A DNA stretch of 64,000 bases from Pseudoclavibacter endophyticus. Its GTDB lineage: Bacteria > Actinomycetota > Actinomycetes > Actinomycetales > Microbacteriaceae. Shown here piece by piece: positions 40,382 to 49,887 of the stretch. The stretch lies in contig NZ_WBJY01000001.1 of NCBI RefSeq assembly GCF_008831085.1, positions 1,922,001-1,986,000 of the forward strand, given 5' to 3'. Position 1 is the stretch's first letter. Each line of letters begins with the position of its first letter. The position numbers and the translations under genes are program-made. The notes beneath the pieces are model-generated. The model did no database searches. It saw only the letters and a program-made list of their open reading frames with translations, and had not been told where the DNA came from.

Positions 40382-41479
40382 ATGCCGTCGCTCGATCGCA
40401 CTCCCGTCTATGTCCTCCACGACAACCCCGAGTGGATCCCGCCGCTTGCGGAGGCGTTCACCGCCGAAGGCGTCGAGCTCATCGAGTGGCCGCTGACGGG
40501 AGGGGCCATCGACCTCGCGGCCCCGCCCCCTCCTGGCGTGTTCTGGTCGCGCCTGAGCGCCTCGTCGCATACCCGCGGCAACGTGCACGCCAAGGAGCAG
40601 GCGCGCGCGACCCTGCGGTGGCTCGAGAGCCACGGGCGCCGCGTCGTCGGCGGCAGCGATGTGCTCGAGCTCGAGGTGAGCAAGGTCGCGCAACACGCGG
40701 CCCTGCGCGGTGCCGGTTTCGACGTGCCCCGCACGATCGCGGTTTTCGTGAGCGCCGAGGGTGCCGACCCGCGCGAGCAAGCCCGAACGCTCCAGGCGCC
40801 GTTCATCACGAAGCACAACCAGGGTGGCAAGGGCCTCGGCGTGCAGCGCTTCGACTCGCACGACGAGTTCGACGCTGCCTGGGAGGCCGGCTCGGTCGAG
40901 CAGCCCGTCGACGGCATCCTGCTGCTGCAGGAGTACATCGCGTCGGCGGAGCCCTTCATCACCCGTGCCGAGTTCGTCGGCGGCCAGTACCTTTACGCCG
41001 TGCGCGTCGACACCTCCGGCGGCAGCTTCGAGCTGTGCCCCGCTGAGGCGTGCGCGCTCCCCCAGCCCGGCCTGGCCCCGGCGACCTGCGCCGTGCCGGG
41101 TGCGCCGGACCCCGACGGGCCGATCGTGAGCGCGAGCGAGCCCGCCGCTCCCGAGGCGCGCCCCATGTTCGAGCGGCGAGACGATGTGGACGCCGATCAT
41201 CCCCTCATCACCCAGCTCACCGCATTCCTGCGCGCCGCGGGCATCGAGATCGCCGGCGTCGAGTTCATCGAGACGGCCGACGGGCGCCTCGTGCCGTACG
41301 ACATCAACACCAATACGAACTACAACCCGGACGTCGAGTCCGACGGGTCGGTCTCGGGTGCCCGTGCGGTCGCGCGGTTCCTCGGCGGGCTTCGGGGCGA
41401 AGCGGCGAGTGGCTCGAACACCGACTCGCCGGTCGCTGACGCGCGAGGCGGATTATCGCCGGCGCTGGCGCTCACCTGA
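40382..41479 (+). CDS. ATP-grasp (RimK-like) ligase
   Basis: Sections typical of ATP-grasp peptide or amide ligases are visible in this 365-residue protein: FITKHNQGGKGLGVQRF (the nucleotide Gly loop), LLLQEYIASAEPFITRAEFVGG, and the metal end EFIETADGRLVPYDINTNTNYN. The substrate is unknown. ATG at 40382 has GGAGG and a possible -10 TACCCT at 40364. The next gene, 240 bases downstream, encodes a flavin monooxygenase, so a link to that pathway is possible but unproven. Confidence 0.82.
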   Translation: MPSLDRTPVYVLHDNPEWIPPLAEAFTAEGVELIEWPLTGGAIDLAAPPPPGVFWSRLSASSHTRGNVHAKEQARATLRWLESHGRRVVGGSDVLELEVSKVAQHAALRGAGFDVPRTIAVFVSAEGADPREQARTLQAPFITKHNQGGKGLGVQRFDSHDEFDAAWEAGSVEQPVDGILLLQEYIASAEPFITRAEFVGGQYLYAVRVDTSGGSFELCPAEACALPQPGLAPATCAVPGAPDPDGPIVSASEPAAPEARPMFERRDDVDADHPLITQLTAFLRAAGIEIAGVEFIETADGRLVPYDINTNTNYNPDVESDGSVSGARAVARFLGGLRGEAASGSNTDSPVADARGGLSPALALT

Positions 41480-41525
41480 CCGGCACGCGAGCCTCCGCCG
41501 GCCCGCCCGCACCCAGCGTGGTACG

Positions 41526-41553
41526 CCGTGCCCGGTGTCCGCGCCGGGCACGG
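41526..41553 (+). terminator. Hairpin downstream of the ATP-grasp gene
   Basis: CCGTGCCCGG and CCGGGCACGG pair perfectly over an eight-base loop, 46 bases after the stop. It is probably a U-less terminator. The remaining 41554-41719 is C-rich with no recognised riboswitch or clear promoter. Confidence 0.5.
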
Positions 41554-41719
41554 TGACGCGCGGGGCACGGCGGTTCGCAGGGCCGCCACCCCCGTCCCCC
41601 TCTCCACCAGTCCCCACTCCACCCGCCCCCCATTCCACAGGTCACGGCCACCCGGGCGTCGCGGCCGACACCGGCCACACGCAGGTCACGCACGCGGTGC
41701 GCATCGAGAAAGGTCACCA

Positions 41720-42766
41720 ATGAGGTTCGGCTATTGGACCCCCACGTCCGGGGGCTGGCTGCGCAACGTCGCCGAAGAGGACGAGCGCACGCCGCTCACG
41801 TTCGAGCACCTGCGCGAGATCGCCCTGGCCGCTGAGCGCGGCGGCTTCGACGTCACGCTGGTGCCCGAGCTCAACCTCAACGACCTGCGGGGACAGGAGG
41901 GGCCCGTCTTCGACGCGTGGGCGACCGCGACCGCGCTCGCCGCCACGACCTCCTCACTCGAGGTCATGGTCGCGATGCGTCCGACGTATCACCTGCCGGT
42001 CGCGCTCGCGGCGAAACAGGCGGCAACGATCCAGGCGATCGCGGGCGGCCGCCTCACTCTCAACCTCGTCTCGTCGTGGTGGGCGGAGGAGGCCCGGCAG
42101 TACGGCGCTGAGTTCAGCGCGCACGACGACCGCTACCGGCTGACGTCCGAGTACGTCGAGGTGCTGCGAGGCCTCTGGACGGAGACGCCGTACTCGTTCA
42201 CCGGCACGCATTTCTCGCTCGACGGCACCTACCTCGAGCCCAAGCCGCAAACCCTCCCACTCATCTACGCCGGGGGCGAGAGCGAAGCGGGCCGGGCATC
42301 CATCACGGGTTTCGCCGACGCCTACCTCACGCACGGCGGCACGGTGGAGGAGCTCGCCGCGAAGATCGACGACATGCGACGTCGCCGCGAAGAGGCCGGG
42401 CGCCCGCCGTTCGCGCACTTCGGCATGGCCGCCTTCGCGATCGTGCGCGACACGGAGGAGGAGGCGCAGGCCGAGCTCGAGCGCATCACCAACGTGCGTG
42501 AAGGCGCCGCCTACGAGTCGTACCGCGATTTCGTGTCGAAGTCGAAGCTCGACGTCGAGATCTCGCTGCGCGACTACTCCGTGTCGAACAGGGGGCTGCG
42601 CCCCAACTTCGTCGGCACACCGCAGCAGGTCGCCGACCGCATTCGCGAATACGAGGCGGTCGGCGTCGACACGCTGCTGATCCAGTTCTCGCCGGCGCTG
42701 ACCGAGCTCGAGCGGTTCGGCGAGCAGGTCGTGCCCCTCGTCAACGATGCGGCGTCGGGCGAATGA
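41720..42766 (+). CDS. LLM-class FMN-dependent monooxygenase (SfnG/SsuD-like)
   Basis: This luciferase-like monooxygenase has 348 residues. Its start RFGYWTPTSGGWLRN, the AAKQAATIQAIAGGRLTLNLVSSWW stretch (seen as AAKQAATIQAIAGGR and LNLVSSWW) and HDDRYRLTSEYVEVLRGLW resemble the FMNH2-dependent dimethylsulfone/alkanesulfonate group (SfnG, SsuD). Such enzymes cleave C-S bonds to release sulfite or sulfinate. Overlap by four bases with metY supports a role in sulfur assimilation. The exact substrate is unknown. ATG at 41720 has GAAAGG. Confidence 0.85.
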   Translation: MRFGYWTPTSGGWLRNVAEEDERTPLTFEHLREIALAAERGGFDVTLVPELNLNDLRGQEGPVFDAWATATALAATTSSLEVMVAMRPTYHLPVALAAKQAATIQAIAGGRLTLNLVSSWWAEEARQYGAEFSAHDDRYRLTSEYVEVLRGLWTETPYSFTGTHFSLDGTYLEPKPQTLPLIYAGGESEAGRASITGFADAYLTHGGTVEELAAKIDDMRRRREEAGRPPFAHFGMAAFAIVRDTEEEAQAELERITNVREGAAYESYRDFVSKSKLDVEISLRDYSVSNRGLRPNFVGTPQQVADRIREYEAVGVDTLLIQFSPALTELERFGEQVVPLVNDAASGE

Positions 42767-44109
42767 CGCCGTCACCGACCGGCCGGGGCCCGGCCGAGCC
42801 GACCTACGACTTCCACGGCTTCGGCTTCGAGACCCGCCAGGTGCACGCCGGTGAGGTGCCCGAGCGCAACTACGGGGCCCGGATCCCACCCATCTACCTG
42901 TCGAACGCCTTTCGATTCGACAGCTTCGACCAGGCCGCGGCCCGCTTCGACACGTCGGAAGACGGCCAGCTGTACTCGCGCGACCTCAACCCGACGAACA
43001 TGGTCGCCGAACGCCGGATCGCCGCCCTCGAGGGCGGCACGGAGGCCGTGCTGGTGTCGTCGGGCCAGGGCGCGATTGCCGCGACGATGCTCGCGCTCTG
43101 CAAGGCCGGCGACCACTTCGTCACGACGGCGAGCATCTACAGCGGCACGCGCATCCTGTTTCAGAACGCGATGGCGGACGCCGGGGTCGCCTTCACCGAC
43201 GTGTGGGACTGGACCGACGAAGCAGCCTGGGCCGCAGCGATCACGCCGCGGACCAGGGCGATCTTCACCGAGTCGATTCCGAATCCGAAGAACGACGTCA
43301 TCGACATCGCCGCCATCGCCCGCGTCGCCCGAGCGCACAGCCTCCCGCTCGTGGTCGACAACACGATCGCGACGCCGTATCTCTCGCGGCCCCTCGAGCA
43401 CGGGGCCGACATCGTCGTGCACTCCTCGACCAAGTTCCTCGGCGGGCACGGCACGGCGATCTCGGGCGTCATCGTCGATGGCGGCCGATTCGACTGGGGC
43501 GCCGTCGCCGATCGCTACCCGCGGCTCGCCCTGCCGCCGGCGCCCGGCAAGCGGTCGCCGCTCGAACAGTACGGCGACCGCGCGTTCGGCATGTACGCAC
43601 GGCACACGTCGGTCAACGAGTTCGGGTTCGCGGTGTCGCCCATGAACGGGTTCCTGCTACAGCAGGGCATCGAGACCCTGTCGCTGCGCATGGAGCAGCA
43701 CCTGGCCAACTCGATCGCGATCGCCACGTGGCTCGAAGGCCAGCCCGAGGTCGAGTCGGTCGACTATGCAGCGCTCGCCTCGAGCCCCCACCGCCAAATC
43801 GCCGATCGCTGCTACGGGGGCCGTCCCGGCAGCGTCTTCGCATTTACGGTGCACGGCGGAAAGGACGCCGCCCGCGCCGTCTTTGACCGGGTCGAGCTGT
43901 GGAGCCGCATGACGAACATCGGTGACGTGCGTTCGATGATCCTGCACCCCGCAACCACGACGCACGCGGGCTTCACGCAGGAGACACGCGACCGGCTCGG
44001 CATCGGCGACGGCCTGCTGCGACTCTCGGTCGGTATCGAAACGGTCGACGACCTCATCGCCGACCTGCGACGCGGGCTCGACGCGGTCGCCGCGGACGCC
44101 GAGGGGTGA
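42763..44109 (+). CDS. metY: O-acetylhomoserine sulfhydrylase-type PLP enzyme
   Basis: This is a PLP-dependent Cys/Met metabolism enzyme of 448 residues. Signatures are ETRQVHAGE near the N-terminus, YSRDLNPTN, the PLP Asp region [11 protein letters not shown], and the internal aldimine lysine in [11 protein letters not shown]. The final section has [11 protein letters not shown]. The long loop with [15 protein letters not shown] fits O-acetylhomoserine sulfhydrylase (MetY) better than cystathionine gamma-synthase. It would incorporate sulfide or methanethiol into homoserine. It is coupled to the monooxygenase gene. The 169 bases after it hold nothing I recognise. Confidence 0.87.
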   Translation: MTPSPTGRGPAEPTYDFHGFGFETRQVHAGEVPERNYGARIPPIYLSNAFRFDSFDQAAARFDTSEDGQLYSRDLNPTNMVAERRIAALEGGTEAVLVSSGQGAIAATMLALCKAGDHFVTTASIYSGTRILFQNAMADAGVAFTDVWDWTDEAAWAAAITPRTRAIFTESIPNPKNDVIDIAAIARVARAHSLPLVVDNTIATPYLSRPLEHGADIVVHSSTKFLGGHGTAISGVIVDGGRFDWGAVADRYPRLALPPAPGKRSPLEQYGDRAFGMYARHTSVNEFGFAVSPMNGFLLQQGIETLSLRMEQHLANSIAIATWLEGQPEVESVDYAALASSPHRQIADRCYGGRPGSVFAFTVHGGKDAARAVFDRVELWSRMTNIGDVRSMILHPATTTHAGFTQETRDRLGIGDGLLRLSVGIETVDDLIADLRRGLDAVAADAEG

Positions 44110-44278
44110 GCTGACCCGCGACCAGACCTGGCGTACACCCCTCGCTGCGTTCCATGGCGTTTGCGCGGTACCTCCCCAGGGAAACCCGGAACGGCACATT
44201 TGCTCCCGGGCGGCGATGTCCGGAATGCTGGGAAGACGCGCGGCCACCGACGGCTCTGCGCGAGATCGGAGCACAACC

Positions 44279-45415
44279 ATGCAGCAGGTCAAGGGTGTCA
44301 TCTCACGGGCGAAAAACGCGCCCGTCGAGTTGGTCACGATCAACATCCCCGCCCCGGGCCCCGGTGAGGCCGTCGTCAAGGTGCAGGCATGCGGCGTGTG
44401 CCACACCGACCTGCACTACAAGCAGGGTGGAATCGGCGACGAGTACCCGTATCTCCTCGGGCACGAGGCCGCCGGCATCGTCGAAGCCGTCGGCGAAGGC
44501 GTCACGGGGGTCGCCCCGGGCGACTTCGTGATCTTGAACTGGCGCGCCGTCTGCGGCGAATGCCGGGCGTGCAAGCGCGGACGGCCGTGGTACTGCTTCA
44601 ACACGTACAACGCGACGCAGAAGATGACGCTGGAGGACGGCACCGAACTGAGCCCGGCGCTCGGCATCGGCGCCTTCGCTGAGAAGACGCTCGTGCACGC
44701 GGGACAGTGCACGAAGGTCGATCCGGACGCCCGCCCCGCGGCCGCCGGCCTGCTCGGCTGCGGTGTCATGGCCGGCCTCGGCGCCGCCATCAATACGGGC
44801 GGCGTCGGCCGCGGCGACTCGGTCGCCGTGATCGGCTGCGGCGGTGTCGGTACCGCCGCGATCGTCGGCTCGGCGCTCGCCGGCGCGGCCAAGATCATCG
44901 CCGTCGACCTCGACGACCGCAAGCTCGAGCAGGCGAGGTCGCTCGGGGCGACGCACACCGTCAACTCGAAGGAGCGGGACGCGGTCGAGGCCATCCGCGA
45001 ACTGACCGACGGCAACGGCGCGGATGTCGTGATCGAGGCCGTCGGCCGCCCCGAGACGTACACGCAAGCGTTCTACGCGCGCGACCTCGCTGGCACGGTC
45101 GTGCTCGTCGGCGTGCCGACGCCCGACATGCAGCTCGAGCTGCCGCTGCTCGACGTGTTCGGCCGGGGCGGCTCGCTCAAATCCAGCTGGTACGGCGACT
45201 GCCTCCCGACGCGCGACTTCCCGATGCTCATCGACCTCTACCAGCAGGGGCGCCTCGACCTCGACGCCTTCGTGAGCGAAGAGATCGGCATCGGCGACAT
45301 CGAGGCCGCGTTCGAGAAGATGCATCGGGGCGACGTGCTGCGCAGCGTGGTGATCGTGGACGACGTCGACGAGCACGCCGCCTCGCCCTCGACGCCGGCG
45401 GGGGCACGCGCATGA
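44279..45415 (+). CDS. mscR: S-(hydroxymethyl)mycothiol dehydrogenase-type zinc alcohol dehydrogenase
   Basis: This zinc-dependent medium-chain dehydrogenase has 378 residues: catalytic zinc ligands in CGVCHTDLH (Cys41) and GHEAAG (His62), four structural Cys (92, 95, 98, 106), and the NAD loop GCGGVGTAA. The length and the [17 protein letters not shown] section match mycothiol-dependent formaldehyde dehydrogenase/nitrosomycothiol reductase (MscR, Rv2259 type). A metallo-beta-lactamase-fold gene follows in the same arrangement as Rv2259-Rv2260. It detoxifies formaldehyde, which a C1-releasing monooxygenase could supply. Confidence 0.88.
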   Translation: MQQVKGVISRAKNAPVELVTINIPAPGPGEAVVKVQACGVCHTDLHYKQGGIGDEYPYLLGHEAAGIVEAVGEGVTGVAPGDFVILNWRAVCGECRACKRGRPWYCFNTYNATQKMTLEDGTELSPALGIGAFAEKTLVHAGQCTKVDPDARPAAAGLLGCGVMAGLGAAINTGGVGRGDSVAVIGCGGVGTAAIVGSALAGAAKIIAVDLDDRKLEQARSLGATHTVNSKERDAVEAIRELTDGNGADVVIEAVGRPETYTQAFYARDLAGTVVLVGVPTPDMQLELPLLDVFGRGGSLKSSWYGDCLPTRDFPMLIDLYQQGRLDLDAFVSEEIGIGDIEAAFEKMHRGDVLRSVVIVDDVDEHAASPSTPAGARA

Positions 45416-46041
45416 CCGCCCGCATCGACCACGCCGTCACGAGCGGCACGTTCTCGCTCGACGGGCAGACGTTCGACGTCGACAACAACGTGTGGATCCT
45501 CGGCGACGACACCGAGTGCATCGTGATCGACGCGCCGCACGACGTGCAGGCGATCCGGGATGCGGTCGGTGGGCGAACCGTGAAGGCGATCGTGTGCACA
45601 CACGCGCACGACGACCACGTCCGGTACGCGCGCGAACTCGCCGACGCGGTCGGCGCGCCCGTGCTCCTCAACCCGGCCGACCTGGAGGTGTGGCACCTGA
45701 CGCACGACACCGCCCCCGACGGCGAGCTCACGGATGGGCAGGAGCTCGAGATCGCGGGCACGACGGTGCGCGTGCTGCACACGCCAGGCCACTCCCCCGG
45801 CTCTTCGTGCCTCTACGTGGAAGAGCTCGGCACGGTCTTTACCGGCGACACCCTGTTTAACGGAGGTCCCGGCGCGACCGGTCGCAGCTTCTCCAGTTGG
45901 GACGTGATCCTCGAGTCGATCAACACGGTGCTGTTCGCGCTGCCCGACGACACGGTCGTCAAGACGGGGCACGGCGACGACACCACGATCGGGGCCGAGC
46001 GCGCGAACGTGCCCGCCCCCGGCACCCCGAAGCCCGAGTAG
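45412..46041 (+). CDS. Metallo-beta-lactamase-fold hydrolase (partner of MscR)
   Basis: The 209-residue protein has the metal motif THAHDDH and downstream HTPGHSPGS and FTGDTLF, the HxHxDH and later ligands of glyoxalase-II-like hydrolases. ATG at 45412 overlaps the mscR stop, and such pairs are conserved in actinobacteria. By analogy with glutathione systems it may hydrolyse the S-formylmycothiol product, an inference from pairing. Confidence 0.87.
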   Translation: MTARIDHAVTSGTFSLDGQTFDVDNNVWILGDDTECIVIDAPHDVQAIRDAVGGRTVKAIVCTHAHDDHVRYARELADAVGAPVLLNPADLEVWHLTHDTAPDGELTDGQELEIAGTTVRVLHTPGHSPGSSCLYVEELGTVFTGDTLFNGGPGATGRSFSSWDVILESINTVLFALPDDTVVKTGHGDDTTIGAERANVPAPGTPKPE

Positions 46042-46047
46042 CTCGGC

Positions 46048-46087
46048 GCGCCCGGCCGCGAGAGCTCGCGCTCCCGCGGCCGGGCGC
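46048..46087. terminator. Bidirectional hairpin between convergent operons
   Basis: A 13-pair stem (GCGCCCGGCCGCG and CGCGGCCGGGCGC) with a 14-base loop fills the 48 bases between the convergent stops at 46041 and 46090. It lacks a T-run but is placed as a terminator for both directions. Confidence 0.65.
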
Positions 46088-46089
46088 AC

Positions 46090-48120
46090 CTACACCAGCA
46101 CGACGCCGTCGAACACCTCCACCTCGGGACCGATCTCGGCCAGGCAGACCGCGGCGTCGTTCCGCGTGCGAAGGACCTCCAGGATGGCGCGCGCAACCGT
46201 GTCGTTCTCGCGGAACGCGACCGCATTGGTGCGCGGCCGCGAGAATGCGCCGACGAACGGCGCCGACGTGTATGCGCCGATCGCGAACCGTCGCGGGTGC
46301 GCCGTCCCGTCCGGGCGCACGATGCGCGAATCGCTGCTGCGCACCTCGATCCGCCCGGTCGAGACGACATCGCGCCCGTCATCGTGCACGTGGACCTTGC
46401 CGACGCCCGAGTCGACGAGGTCGCGGAGCGCCGCATTGAGGCTCGTCTCGGCGTCGGCGTCGGGAAGCCAGGCGTCGATGAGTGCGGATGCTCGCACCGG
46501 CTCGGCGAGGTGGGCGCCCGTCGCGACGAATGCGGCATCCCGGCGCTCGCCATCGCCCTCGTCCAGCACGATGCGCACGTCGCCGCCGAGGAACTCCACG
46601 ATGCCGGCCTCGGACAGTGCCAGGAGCTCCTCGAGCCGGTGACCTGGCGGGCCAGACGCCACGTAGCTGAAGAAGTGGTGCCACTGGCCGTACATCGTCG
46701 CGATCGAGCGCGCCGTCCAGTTCGGGTGATCCGTCACGTCGACGAGGGCCATGTAGGCGTAGAGGAGGCTGAAGAACATCGCCGTCGTGGCGCTCTGCTC
46801 CGGCGACGAACGCCGGTAGAGGTCGTCGCGCACGTACTCGCGCAGCGCCTCCTGCAGGGTCTCGTGATCCGCGAACTCGCGGCCGGCGAGGGGCCGGTCG
46901 AACGCCGCGAGGTCGAAGCGGTCGCGCGCATCCGGAATCGCCGCCGCGACCGCCCGCCGCACCTCGTCGCTGTCGGCCCGGTGCGCGTCCAGCACCGCGA
47001 CGAGGTCGTCGAACGAACCCCGAGTGCGCTCGGGGTGACCCGTGAACAGTTCACGGGCGACGCCGTACAGCAGCTCCTTGTGGATGAGCGGCAGGAGGTC
47101 GTCGCGGAAATCGACGCGGGCCGGCCGATCGAGCAGCTTGGCCAGCGCTCCCGCCGTCACGTACCGGCAAGAAGGCACGTCGCCGGCGAGTGGCGCGGTC
47201 GGCTTGGCGTGGTACGGCACGCCGCGCCGGGAGCCGATGAGGATGCGTGGCTCAAGGCCGGAGGGCACGTAGCGAAGTCGTGTCGGGCCGAGCTCCGGCG
47301 CCGGCTCGTAGCGGCCGCCGCGCCCCTCGCCGAGCAGCACGAGCAGGTCGATCGCGGCGAGTCCCATGCCGCGCACGAGCACGGGCTCCCCCGGCATGAA
47401 CCTCGCCAGGTCGGCGTCGGCCGTGTAGGCCGGCTGCTGGTAGGCGAGGCCGTGTTGCTCGGCGAACTCGAGCAGGGCCGCCGACTCGGCGCTCGGCTCC
47501 GACTCGGTGTGCCCGAGGGCATACAGCACGACGTCGGTCGTCATGCTCGAGCCGTCGGCGAGGTGCACGCGCTGGGTGCCGTTCGCCTGGTCCATGACGG
47601 CCGTGACCGAGGTGGGGTGGATCATGATGCGCGAGCCGGCCGCGAGCTTCGCGGCCGCGCGGCGGAAGAACCACGACAGGTAACGCTCTTGAAGGCGACG
47701 CGTGGGGAACGATCCCGGCCCGAGCGCCTCGAGCTCTTCGGCCAGCTCCGGCTCGGCCTCCCGGTCGAGGTCGACATCGTCGATCGAGCCGTCCCGCACG
47801 CCCTCCGCCCATTCGACGAGCGAGGGGCCGGGGGCGACCGGACCCTCAATCGTCGAGGTCTCATCGGTGAACATCGTGACGTCGGCCGCGAGCGAGTTCA
47901 GCTTGAGCAGGCCTGACTGCTCGTCTCGCCAGATCTTGCCGCCCCCGACGGGATGGGGGTCGACGAGATGAACGACGAGCGGCATTGACCCGTATTCGGG
48001 GTGGTTCTCGACGAAGCGCTCGAGCCAGCCGACACCGCGGGGCCCGGCGCCGATCACGGTGACGCAGCGCGACCCCCGCCGCGGGTCGTGGTCGATGAGG
48101 CGGATGGTGCCGGTCGGCAT
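46090..48120 (-). CDS. FAD/NAD(P)-binding oxidoreductase
   Basis: A 676-residue protein with an N-terminal dinucleotide loop VTVIGAGPRGVGWLERF, DPHPVGGGKIW and a second nucleotide section (VLVRGMGLAAIDLLVLLGEG). It belongs to the FAD/NAD(P)-binding family with lysine N-hydroxylase-like folds (NAD_binding_9 type). The reaction is unknown; N- or S-oxidation is possible. ATG at 48120 has ACAGGAG. It is the last gene of the minus-strand peptide-transporter operon, which suggests that it acts on the imported compound. Confidence 0.85.
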   Translation of the reverse strand: MPTGTIRLIDHDPRRGSRCVTVIGAGPRGVGWLERFVENHPEYGSMPLVVHLVDPHPVGGGKIWRDEQSGLLKLNSLAADVTMFTDETSTIEGPVAPGPSLVEWAEGVRDGSIDDVDLDREAEPELAEELEALGPGSFPTRRLQERYLSWFFRRAAAKLAAGSRIMIHPTSVTAVMDQANGTQRVHLADGSSMTTDVVLYALGHTESEPSAESAALLEFAEQHGLAYQQPAYTADADLARFMPGEPVLVRGMGLAAIDLLVLLGEGRGGRYEPAPELGPTRLRYVPSGLEPRILIGSRRGVPYHAKPTAPLAGDVPSCRYVTAGALAKLLDRPARVDFRDDLLPLIHKELLYGVARELFTGHPERTRGSFDDLVAVLDAHRADSDEVRRAVAAAIPDARDRFDLAAFDRPLAGREFADHETLQEALREYVRDDLYRRSSPEQSATTAMFFSLLYAYMALVDVTDHPNWTARSIATMYGQWHHFFSYVASGPPGHRLEELLALSEAGIVEFLGGDVRIVLDEGDGERRDAAFVATGAHLAEPVRASALIDAWLPDADAETSLNAALRDLVDSGVGKVHVHDDGRDVVSTGRIEVRSSDSRIVRPDGTAHPRRFAIGAYTSAPFVGAFSRPRTNAVAFRENDTVARAILEVLRTRNDAAVCLAEIGPEVEVFDGVVLV

Positions 48121-48174
48121 GACGCTCCTGTCGGTGGTGGGGTACCGGTTACGGTAGGCGATGGGCCTGCGCCA

Positions 48175-49806
48175 CTAGGCGTTCAGCCAGGTCGCCACCA
48201 GGCTATTGAGTCGGGAGTCGGCCCCGAACTGCAGGCCCTGCACCTGCTCGCTCGAGCCGATGATGGTCGTCAGCTCATGCACGGGGACGTAGTACGCGTT
48301 CGAGGCGATGTACTCCTGGATCTCGGCGTACTTCCCGTCGCGTTCCGCGGGCTCGGCGGCGGCGAGCGACTCGTCGAACATCGTTGCCAGCTCGGCGTCG
48401 TCGATATGGAAGTTGTTACGCCCATCCGGATCGAACTGGAATCGCAGTGCGTCCGGGTCGGCAAGCGAGAAGTTCGCCCAGGCGAGGTCGAAATCGCCGC
48501 CCGCGGTGCGCTCGAGGTAGTCGGGCACAGGTCCGCCCACGAGCTCGATCTCGATGCCGATCGCCGCGAGCTGCTGCTGCAGCAGTTCGAGCGAGGTCTG
48601 GTTCGGGCCGAAGTTGGTCATCCAGGCGAGCGTCAGGCTCAGGCGCTCGCCATCCTTCTCTCGCACGCCGTCGGACCCCGCGACCCAGCCGGCCCCATCG
48701 AGAATCGACTCGGCCTCCGCCGTGTCGAACGTGTAGTGCTGCGACTGGTCGGCCCAGCCGGGTGTCGTCGAGCTGAGCGGGCTCGTCCCGACGGCGAAGA
48801 GCTCGCCGAGCGACGTATCGACGATCTCTTGCGGGTTCGTGGCGTGAGAGATTGCCTCGCGCACGGCCGGGTCGGACACGATGTCGCTTCCGAGATTGAA
48901 ACCGACGCCGAAGAGCATGCCGGGGTTGCCGCGCGACATCACGTTGTAGCCCTGGCCCTCGAGCGTCGGCACGTCGATGGGCTGGATGCCGCCGGCCACA
49001 TCGACCTGTCCGCTCGCCAGGTTGCCGGTGCGGTTTCCCGCCTCGGGCACGATCTGGAAGGTGACCGAGTCGAGGTAGGCCGCCCCGTCGTTCCCGAGCG
49101 AGGCCGGAGCCCACGCGTAGTCGCCGCGCTTCTCGAGCACGGTCGACACGTCGGTCGTGTACGAGCCGAGCGTGAACGGGCCGGTCCCGACGACGGCCTG
49201 CCCGTCATTGCGTTCCTCGTAGGGAACCTCGAGCGTCGCGGCCCCGACGATACCGAGCCCGACGATCGCCGTGGCGTTCGCGAAGCCGGAGTTCGGGGTC
49301 GAGAAGACGACCTCGGCCGTGTGCTCGTCAATCACGTTCGTGGCCTCATAGCCGTCGAGGAACTGGAACGCGTACGACTGCGCTCCCGCCTCGACAATAT
49401 CGTCGAAGGTGCCCTTGACCTCGTTGGCGGTCAGCGGCGTCCCGTCCGAGAACGTGACGTCGTCGCGGAGGTGGAACGTGTAGACGGTCGCGTCGTCGTT
49501 GACCTCGTACGACTCGGCGAGCCACGGCTCGAGTTCGTTCGTGTCAGGGTTCTGGTAGAGCAGTGAGTCGACGAGCTGGCGCGTGACATACCAGGTGTCG
49601 TTGCCCGCGCCGTTGCCGGACGGGTTGAGGTTCGTGGGGTCGTTGCCGACCGCGATCGTGAGGTCGCCACCCGCGACGGGGTCGCCGACCGGGGCGTCGT
49701 CGGCGGCGCTGCCTCCCTGGCAGCCCGTGAGCGCGAGCGCGAGGGCCGAGGCGGAGGCAACGGCGGCGAGGGCTGTTCGGCGCAGCGAGCGTCGTGGTGT
49801 CGTCAT
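48175..49806 (-). CDS. Peptide/nickel-type ABC transporter substrate-binding lipoprotein
   Basis: This extracellular solute-binding protein of family 5 has 543 residues. A basic N-terminus and hydrophobic stretch end in the lipobox LTGC (Cys29). Then come the SBP_bac_5 features GGDLTIAVGNDPTNLNPS, PWLAESYEVNDDATVYTFHL (read as WLAESYEVNDDATVYTF), VTFSDGTPLTANEV and GTGPF. The ligand may be an oligopeptide or another small molecule; family 5 proteins are diverse. ATG at 49806 has AGAAGGA. Confidence 0.92.
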   Translation of the reverse strand: MTTPRRSLRRTALAAVASASALALALTGCQGGSAADDAPVGDPVAGGDLTIAVGNDPTNLNPSGNGAGNDTWYVTRQLVDSLLYQNPDTNELEPWLAESYEVNDDATVYTFHLRDDVTFSDGTPLTANEVKGTFDDIVEAGAQSYAFQFLDGYEATNVIDEHTAEVVFSTPNSGFANATAIVGLGIVGAATLEVPYEERNDGQAVVGTGPFTLGSYTTDVSTVLEKRGDYAWAPASLGNDGAAYLDSVTFQIVPEAGNRTGNLASGQVDVAGGIQPIDVPTLEGQGYNVMSRGNPGMLFGVGFNLGSDIVSDPAVREAISHATNPQEIVDTSLGELFAVGTSPLSSTTPGWADQSQHYTFDTAEAESILDGAGWVAGSDGVREKDGERLSLTLAWMTNFGPNQTSLELLQQQLAAIGIEIELVGGPVPDYLERTAGGDFDLAWANFSLADPDALRFQFDPDGRNNFHIDDAELATMFDESLAAAEPAERDGKYAEIQEYIASNAYYVPVHELTTIIGSSEQVQGLQFGADSRLNSLVATWLNA

Positions 49807-49887
49807 CGTGGTGATGTTCCTTCTGCCCGGCGAATCGGGCGATGTGGTGATGCAGGGGAAGACATGTGGAAGGGCCGCGAGCGGCGG

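Noticed and set aside
41480..41719. SAM-type riboswitch before the monooxygenase-metY pair
   Set aside because: No conserved SAM-I, II or IV core could be traced; only a GC hairpin close to the previous stop.
44110..44278. Promoter or riboswitch before mscR
   Set aside because: Nothing recognisable apart from a GGAG ribosome site.
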